DNA from: an uncultured Actinomycetes bacterium | GTDB lineage: Bacteria; Actinomycetota; Acidimicrobiia; Acidimicrobiales; RAAP-2 | Assembly: GCA_903924205.1 (NCBI GenBank) | Contig: CAIYAP010000007.1 | Location: forward strand, 186,001-250,000 | DNA length: 64,000 nucleotides | Direction of reading: 5' to 3' | In this document: positions 59,026 through 64,000 of the stretch, one piece after another | How the letters are laid out: the number at the start of each line of letters is the position of its first letter | Numbering within the stretch: position 1 is the first letter of the stretch | Notes under the pieces: generated by a model | The model's database searches: none | The model's input: only the letters and a program-made list of their open reading frames with translations | Told to the model about the DNA's origin: nothing | Translations under genes and position numbers: made by a program

Positions 59026-59960
59026 GACGAGCGGCGACCGAAGAGTTCCTTCTGGACGGTCTCAATGTCGCTCTGATACTTGAGCAAGATGTGCAGCGTC
59101 GCGGCCGCCTCGTCGTCGCCAATCTCCGACTGACCGAGAATCACTAAGGTGCGCGCCCAGTCCAGGGTTTCGCTCACCGAGGGGTGCTTCTTTAAGTCGA
59201 GGTCGCGCAGCGAACGAACGACGCGGGCGATTTGTTCGGCAAGAGCGGTGGTGACACCCGGCACGCGCGACAAGATGATGTCGCGCTCGCGCTCCACGTC
59301 GGGGTAACCGATGTGCAGGTAGAGGCAGCGACGCTTGAGCGCTTCGGACAATTCACGCGTCGCGTTCGACGTCAAGAACACCATGGGGATCTGCGTCGCG
59401 CGCACCGTGCCCAATTCGGGAATCGACACCTGATATTCCGACAAGATTTCGAGTAGCAAGGCCTCCGTTTCAAGTTCCACGCGGTCGACTTCGTCAATGA
59501 GGAGAACGACGGGGTGCGTGGCACGAATGGCCTCGAGCAAGGGCCGCGGTAACAAGAAGTCCTCGGCGAAGATGTCGTCTTCGAGCGCCGCCCACGTGGC
59601 GGCATCTCCGCTCTCGCGACCCGCTTGGATACGCAACAACTGCTTGCGGTAGTTCCACTCGTAGAGCGCCTTTGATTCATCGAGTCCCTCGTAGCACTGC
59701 AGACGAATGAGTTCGGCACCGGTCGCACGAGCCACGGCCTGCGCGAGTGCGGTCTTGCCGGTTCCGGCAGGGCCCTCCACCAAGACCGGCTTCGCGAGTC
59801 GATCAGCCAAGAAAGTTGCTGACGCAATCTCGGGACTCGAGAGGTAGTCCTGCTCGCGCAGACGGGTAACGACCTCAGCGGCATCCGCAAACTGAGGTGC
59901 GGGCACCTCGTCGAGACCAAGGCGCTGGGCCAATTCGAAGCGGGGGTCAATCGTGGTCAT
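59022..59960 (-). CDS. MoxR-type AAA+ ATPase (CoxD-like)
   Basis: A 312-residue AAA+ ATPase. Walker A is GPAGTGKT (63-70), Walker B is VVLLIDEVDR, the sensor is FLTSNATRELS, and the arginine finger lies in ALKRRCLYLHI. A C-terminal lid is present, unlike the short ATPase beside lexA. The ATG has AAAGGA upstream. It forms an operon with the VWA and histidine phosphatase genes; 69 bases separate it from the end of proB upstream. Confidence 0.86.
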   Translation of the reverse strand: MTTIDPRFELAQRLGLDEVPAPQFADAAEVVTRLREQDYLSSPEIASATFLADRLAKPVLVEGPAGTGKTALAQAVARATGAELIRLQCYEGLDESKALYEWNYRKQLLRIQAGRESGDAATWAALEDDIFAEDFLLPRPLLEAIRATHPVVLLIDEVDRVELETEALLLEILSEYQVSIPELGTVRATQIPMVFLTSNATRELSEALKRRCLYLHIGYPDVERERDIILSRVPGVTTALAEQIARVVRSLRDLDLKKHPSVSETLDWARTLVILGQSEIGDDEAAATLHILLKYQSDIETVQKELFGRRSS

Positions 59961-60029
59961 CTCGTCTGTCCTTTCGCGACCTCACGGTGGGTCACTGTGG
60001 CAACGAGGCGGTCGGTCAGCCGTCGCTGC

Positions 60030-61115
60030 TCAGTCGAGCCTAACGGGCGAATCACCGACGGGGAAGGTAACGAGATCGTCTGCCCGAATCACGATGGGGT
60101 CGGTCGCATCGTTGTCGATGAACGAGGCACGCGCCAAACCCTTCGCGACGACCCGACCGGATTCATCGGCAATATCGAGAGCATCACCATCGCTCCACTC
60201 CCCGTCATGCGACATGATCCCCACCGACAGCAAGCTGGCGCGGCGCCGAATGGCGGCCACCGCGCCCTCGTTGATCACGAGTCGACCGCGAGACGGAGCC
60301 GCAAAGGCAATCCAACTCTCGCGCGCCGACAGGCGCTCGGGCCGTGCGTGCACCACGGTGCCACTGCCAGGGACCGCATCGAGGACGTCCACAATGACTC
60401 GCGGTCGACGAGCGGCAGCGATGATCGCGGTCACGCCGCTCCACGAGGCCATCTTGGCGGCCGACATCTTGGAGGCCATGCCCCCGGAGCCCACCGCGGA
60501 GCGGCTCGAGCCCGCCATGGCCATGTATTCATCGACTCGTCGTATTTCCTCAATCAAGGTGGCCCGCGGGTCAAGTCGGGGGTCGGCGGTGAATAAACCG
60601 TCGGTATCGGTGAGCAGGATCACCTCGGCAGCACCCACCACGTTCGCGACTAACGCGGCGAGTCGGTCGTTGTCACCGAAACGGATTTCCTCATCCGCGA
60701 CGGCGTCGTTCTCATTGATAATGGGCACCACCGACAGAGCGCAGAGGTGCTCAATCGTTCGTCGCGCCGCCAGATACTGACGACGATCGGCAAAGTCGTG
60801 CGGCGACAGCAGAACCTGGCCGACGACCACCCCCACCTCCGCGAACGCCTCACGCCACGTGGCCATGAGAAGTGGTTGGCCCACGGCGCTGACCGCTTGG
60901 AGTTGAGCGGAGTCGTGGGGACGCGGCCTCCCACCGCCCACTTCGGCCCACCCCGCCGTAATGGCACCGCTCGTCACCACGATGACGTCACGCCCCCGAG
61001 ACCTCACGGTGGCAATTTGCTGGGCAATGGCGCGCAGGACCTCGTGGTCCACCGATCCCTCCGCCGTCGTGACCGAGGAGGTACCGACTTTGACGACGAC
61101 CGGCTTAGTCGTCAC
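60030..61115 (-). CDS. proB: Glutamate 5-kinase
   Basis: A 361-residue enzyme, the first step of proline synthesis. The amino-acid kinase domain has VVVKVGTSSVTT, VTSGAITAG, INENDAV and FGDNDRLAALVA, and GSGGMASKMSAAKMA closes the site. A C-terminal PUA domain (about 275-361) is present. The GTG at 61115 overlaps the obgE end by 11 bases. The obgE-proB order is common in Actinobacteria. ProA is not in the window. Confidence 0.94.
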   Translation of the reverse strand: MTTKPVVVKVGTSSVTTAEGSVDHEVLRAIAQQIATVRSRGRDVIVVTSGAITAGWAEVGGGRPRPHDSAQLQAVSAVGQPLLMATWREAFAEVGVVVGQVLLSPHDFADRRQYLAARRTIEHLCALSVVPIINENDAVADEEIRFGDNDRLAALVANVVGAAEVILLTDTDGLFTADPRLDPRATLIEEIRRVDEYMAMAGSSRSAVGSGGMASKMSAAKMASWSGVTAIIAAARRPRVIVDVLDAVPGSGTVVHARPERLSARESWIAFAAPSRGRLVINEGAVAAIRRRASLLSVGIMSHDGEWSDGDALDIADESGRVVAKGLARASFIDNDATDPIVIRADDLVTFPVGDSPVRLD

Positions 61116-62490
61116 CGTCGTCTGTCTCTTCGGCGAACTCGTCAATGCCGCGGGTGCGGCGGCGCTTCGCCAAGCGTTCCTTGTGCGTGGCGCGGTGGTG
61201 ATCTTGGTCGAGTCCCGCGGCTTGGTGGTCGCGCCACCAGCCGAAGGTCGCTTCACCAATGGTCACCGAGTCACCGTCTTTGACTCCCGAGCGCGAGAGC
61301 AGTCGGTCAACTCCGGCATCACGTAGACGGCGAATCATTTCCGCCATGGCTTCGTCATTGCGTAGATCCGAGAAGCGCACGGCTCGACGCGCGGCGCGGC
61401 CGTGAACTTCCCAGTGGCCCTCCGCAATCTTCTCCACCCAGATTTCGTCTTTCACGGGTCGGTGCACAATAATTTCTTGACTCACGCGCACCGCTTCATC
61501 ACGCCGCGCCATGTCGACGAGAGTGGCCAATTTCGACACGACGAGGTCCAAGTTCTTGTTCGTAATGGCCGAGACCACGAACTCAAAGGGGCCGTCGTCG
61601 CTCTCGCCGAGGTCAGACCTCGATCCGATGATGAGGCGAGGACGCTCTAAGAGGTCTGGCTGATACGAGCCAAGTTCATTCAGCAAGACGGCCAGCTGCT
61701 CTTGCGGTGTGGCCCCCGCCGTCGGGGCTAAGTCGAGAAGCACGCACAGCACGCGGGCTCGTTCCACGTGGCGAAGAAAGTCGTGCCCCAGGCCACGGCC
61801 TTCCGCGGCACCTTCGATGAGACCCGGGATGTCCGCCATGACAAATTCCGTGCGCTCGTTGGCCTTGCCACCGCGATCACCGAAACGCACGACACCCAAA
61901 TTGGGAACCAGAGTGGTGAAGGGGTAATCGGCAATCTTGGGCTTGGCGGCCGAGACACGAGAAATCAGCGTGGACTTCCCGACGTTCGGAAACCCAATCA
62001 GGGCGACGTCGGCTTGGAGCTTGAGCTCGAGCTCAAACCAAATCTCTTCACCGAGTTCACCCTGCTCCGCAAAGGCGGGGGCGCGACGGAAGTTCGACAA
62101 GAAGCGGTTGTTTCCCTGGCCACCGAGGCCGCCTTCGGCCGCACGCCAGCGCATGCCGGCGTCGGTGAGGTCAACGAGGACTTCCCCGTCCTGTGTGCGC
62201 ACCACCGTGCCGACGGGCACCGCGACGTCGATGTCCTTGCCGCGCGAACCGTGTTGGCGCTTGGAGGTGCCGTGTTCGCCGTCCGTGCCGCGACGAAAGG
62301 GGTGATCACGAAAGCCCAGCAACGAGGCCTGATTGACGTCGGCCACCAGCCACACGTCGCCGCCACGACCGCCATCGCCGCCGTCCGGTCCGCCCTTAGC
62401 GACGTGGGCCTCACGACGAAAACTGACGCAGCCGGCGCCACCGTTACCGCCCTTGGCGTGGAGCTGTGCGCGGTCGACGAAGAGAGACAT
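61105..62490 (-). CDS. obgE: GTPase ObgE/CgtA
   Basis: A 461-residue Obg GTPase in ribosome assembly and stringent response. The Gly-rich Obg fold (HAKGGNGGAGCVSFRREAHVAKGGPDGGDGGRGG region) is followed by the G domain with G1 GFPNVGKST and switch DIPGLIEGAAEGRGLG, then an OCT domain and a short acidic tail. The ATG at 62490 has both GGAGG and, overlapping it, a TAACAT box exactly six bases upstream. Confidence 0.95.
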   Translation of the reverse strand: MSLFVDRAQLHAKGGNGGAGCVSFRREAHVAKGGPDGGDGGRGGDVWLVADVNQASLLGFRDHPFRRGTDGEHGTSKRQHGSRGKDIDVAVPVGTVVRTQDGEVLVDLTDAGMRWRAAEGGLGGQGNNRFLSNFRRAPAFAEQGELGEEIWFELELKLQADVALIGFPNVGKSTLISRVSAAKPKIADYPFTTLVPNLGVVRFGDRGGKANERTEFVMADIPGLIEGAAEGRGLGHDFLRHVERARVLCVLLDLAPTAGATPQEQLAVLLNELGSYQPDLLERPRLIIGSRSDLGESDDGPFEFVVSAITNKNLDLVVSKLATLVDMARRDEAVRVSQEIIVHRPVKDEIWVEKIAEGHWEVHGRAARRAVRFSDLRNDEAMAEMIRRLRDAGVDRLLSRSGVKDGDSVTIGEATFGWWRDHQAAGLDQDHHRATHKERLAKRRRTRGIDEFAEETDDGDD

Positions 62491-62496
62491 GCCTCC

Positions 62497-62502
62497 ATGT
62501 TA
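62497..62502 (-). promoter_or_regulatory. Possible leaderless -10 box of obgE
   Basis: TAACAT six bases before the ATG at 62490. A GGAGG lies in the six-base spacer, so a leadered mRNA is also possible. Confidence 0.4.
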
Positions 62503-62530
62503 CGAAGGTTCGCCCCTCACAGGGACTTCG

Positions 62531-63895
62531 TTAGGCCATGAGCTCGTCGATGACCTCGTCAAAGACTCGCTGGTGCGACGCCACGTCCTCATCGGTCGTC
62601 GCGGGGCAGGTCAACAACATGTTGTGAAAGGGGGTAATCAACACCCCACGATTCACGCAGGCCAAGTGGATGTAGTCCTCGAGAGGGCCATCGTGGCTGG
62701 CCGCCGATTCTCCGCCATTTCTCGGGGCCGGGGAGCTAAAGCGGTATTCGCAGCGCGCGCCGAGCTGCGTCACGCTCCACGGGAGTTCGTGACGCGCCGC
62801 GGTGGCCGCAATGCCCGTCGCGAGCATGGTGGCGCGCGCAATCATCGGTTCCCAGACGTCATCGGTCAGTACCTCACCGAGCACGGCGCGCATCGCGGCG
62901 AGAGACAGCGCATTTCCCGCCAGCGTGCCGCCAACACCACCCATGTCGACAATGTCGGCACCCTCGGCCACTTGCGCCATGACGCGTTCGGCCAGTCGCG
63001 CCGAGAGGCCGTAGGCGCCCGAGGGCACGCCACCGCCGAGGCTCTTGCCGATGGTGATCGCGTCGGGGCGAAGATTCATCGACTGTGTCGCACCGCCAGG
63101 AGCGGCGGAGAAGGTGTGCGTCTCGTCAACGATCAGCAGTGTGCCCGTCTGGTCGCAGAGCTGGCGCACGCCGTCGAAGAAGCCGGGCTCGGGCAGCACG
63201 ATGCCAATATTGGTGAGCGCGGGCTCGGTGAGCACGGCAGCCACATCGCCGTGAGCCAACTCGCGAGCGAGCGCCTCGAGATCGTTGAACTCCACCACGC
63301 GCGTGGTCTCCGTGGGGTCAAAAGACGGCGCCACGACGCCCGGTCGCGCCTGCGCCATCCCGTCGGGACCCACGACCACGAAGGTTTCGTCCACCGTGCC
63401 GTGATAGGCGTAGGAGAAGACGAGAATTTTTGACCGTCCGGTCGCTAGGCGCACCAAGCGCAAGAGCCAGCGATTGGCGTCGGTGGCGGTGAGGGCAAAG
63501 GACCACTGCGACAATCCAAATCGACGCGTGAGTTCCGCCGCCACCCATTCGCCGTCTTCCGTCGGCAACATGGTGGCCACTCCCCCGTCTCGGCCGATGC
63601 GCTCGTTGACGACGCGAACGAGGGGTTCAGGACTGTGTCCCGCCATCGCACCGGTGTCACCGAGAGCAAAATCCACGAGCTCGTGACCGTCGAGCGTGGT
63701 GATGTGGGCGCCCCGAGCCGACGAGAACGCGAGGGGGAATCCCCCGGACCACTTATTCATCCAGGTCATGGGCACACGGCCAAAGAGGTGATCGGCACCG
63801 GCATACTGCGCCTGCGAACGGGGATTAGCGGCTTGGTAACGCGCCACTTCTCGAGAATGAAGCGTTGCGAGCCGGTTGCGGTCAATAGAAGCCAT
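62531..63895 (-). CDS. Class III aminotransferase, glutamate-1-semialdehyde aminomutase-like
   Basis: A 454-residue PLP enzyme of fold type I, class III. The PLP-binding region has LLIVDETHTFS and the Lys in ITIGKSLGGGVPSGAYG; AYHGTVDE and TEPALTNIGIVLPEPGF are also typical. It resembles HemL but has differences such as the NKWSGGFPLAFSSARGAH start, so it may be a transaminase outside haem synthesis. The ATG at 63895 has GGGAG and a TACGCT box seven bases upstream. No haem genes are adjacent. Confidence 0.8.
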   Translation of the reverse strand: MASIDRNRLATLHSREVARYQAANPRSQAQYAGADHLFGRVPMTWMNKWSGGFPLAFSSARGAHITTLDGHELVDFALGDTGAMAGHSPEPLVRVVNERIGRDGGVATMLPTEDGEWVAAELTRRFGLSQWSFALTATDANRWLLRLVRLATGRSKILVFSYAYHGTVDETFVVVGPDGMAQARPGVVAPSFDPTETTRVVEFNDLEALARELAHGDVAAVLTEPALTNIGIVLPEPGFFDGVRQLCDQTGTLLIVDETHTFSAAPGGATQSMNLRPDAITIGKSLGGGVPSGAYGLSARLAERVMAQVAEGADIVDMGGVGGTLAGNALSLAAMRAVLGEVLTDDVWEPMIARATMLATGIAATAARHELPWSVTQLGARCEYRFSSPAPRNGGESAASHDGPLEDYIHLACVNRGVLITPFHNMLLTCPATTDEDVASHQRVFDEVIDELMA

Positions 63896-63902
63896 GGCTC
63901 CC

Positions 63903-63908
63903 AGCGTA
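63903..63908 (-). promoter_or_regulatory. Possible leaderless -10 box of the aminotransferase
   Basis: TACGCT seven bases before the ATG at 63895. The remaining 90 bases to the window end show no gene; they are AT-richer than the rest. Confidence 0.4.
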
Positions 63909-64000
63909 CCCAATAAACCTGAATCTGGCTCTCATCAGGACTTTTTAAAGAAAAATCAAGAAATCACCGGAAAATCTCGTGGAAATACCCGTTTTTGCGA

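Noticed and set aside
63916-63947. Possible terminator (CCTGA...TCAGG followed by a T run) at the right edge
   Set aside because: The stem is only five base pairs with an 11-base loop and no gene is known to end there, so it cannot be supported.

Overview
The window is a gene-dense, GC-rich chromosomal segment of an actinobacterium. The evidence is the gene order (miaB-miaA-dapF-hflX ... lexA with a nearby LysM gene and nrdR; ftsK; RNase J-dapA; pnp-rpsO-ribF-truB-rbfA-infB-nusA-rimP; proS, ispG, rseP, dxr, cdsA, frr, pyrH, tsf, rpsB, xerC), which follows the mycobacterial backbone. Further evidence is the succinylase lysine/DAP pathway, a class II DAHP synthase, Gram-positive/actinobacterial type LexA boxes (CGAAC-N4-GTTCG), many GTG starts and frequent leaderless promoters. 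A deep-branching class such as Acidimicrobiia is my best guess but is inference. No rRNA, IS element, prophage or CRISPR array was seen.

Layout. 1-2.4 kb: start of a Tat-exported protein running off the left edge, a peptidase E-like protein, a small unknown protein, and a tRNA-Cys / DEDDh exonuclease / tRNA-Val unit with one terminator. 2.4-5.4 kb: L,D-transpeptidase, sortase and a DUF2332 protein (cell surface). 5.4-11.1 kb: a compact SOS region, with lexA facing a MoxR-type ATPase plus a HELAH-metallopeptidase/VWA protein, followed in the same direction by a LysM membrane protein, nrdR, a PIG-L deacetylase and dinB. Two LexA boxes lie at lexA and two at the LysM promoter. 11.1-18.5 kb: dapE, dapD, dapC, hflX, dapF, miaA, miaB. 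18.5-23.0 kb: EamA exporter, D-Ala-D-Ala carboxypeptidase, ftsK. 23.1-29.5 kb: a siderophore-interacting-type reductase, then RNase J, dapA, a ferritin-like di-iron protein, a double TetR fusion and dapB. 29.7-32.1 kb: two GT-C membrane glycosyltransferases. 32.2-42.0 kb: pnp, rpsO, ribF, truB, rbfA, infB, ylxR, nusA, rimP. 42.0-51.3 kb: proS, ispG, rseP, dxr, cdsA, frr, pyrH, tsf, rpsB. 51.4-64 kb: xerC, a two-component system, rsfS, a 58-residue membrane ORF, nadD, DAHP synthase, a histidine phosphatase, a second MoxR/VWA pair, proB, obgE and a class III aminotransferase.

The genes serve mainly three jobs: envelope building (DAP synthesis, MEP pathway, CDP-DAG, L,D-transpeptidase, carboxypeptidase, sortase, GT-C enzymes), translation/RNA metabolism, and DNA damage response with division control (LexA, DinB, LysM protein, FtsK, XerC). 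Coding is very tight: twelve same-strand junctions share four bases (GTGA, ATGA or ATAA) and five convergent gene pairs overlap at their ends. At least fourteen genes have a TANNNT box six or seven bases before the start codon, which predicts leaderless mRNAs. The points I find most worth testing are the SOS-linked ATPase/metallopeptidase-VWA pair, the double TetR protein, the AUA start predicted for ylxR, and the Cys-to-Ser change in DapF.
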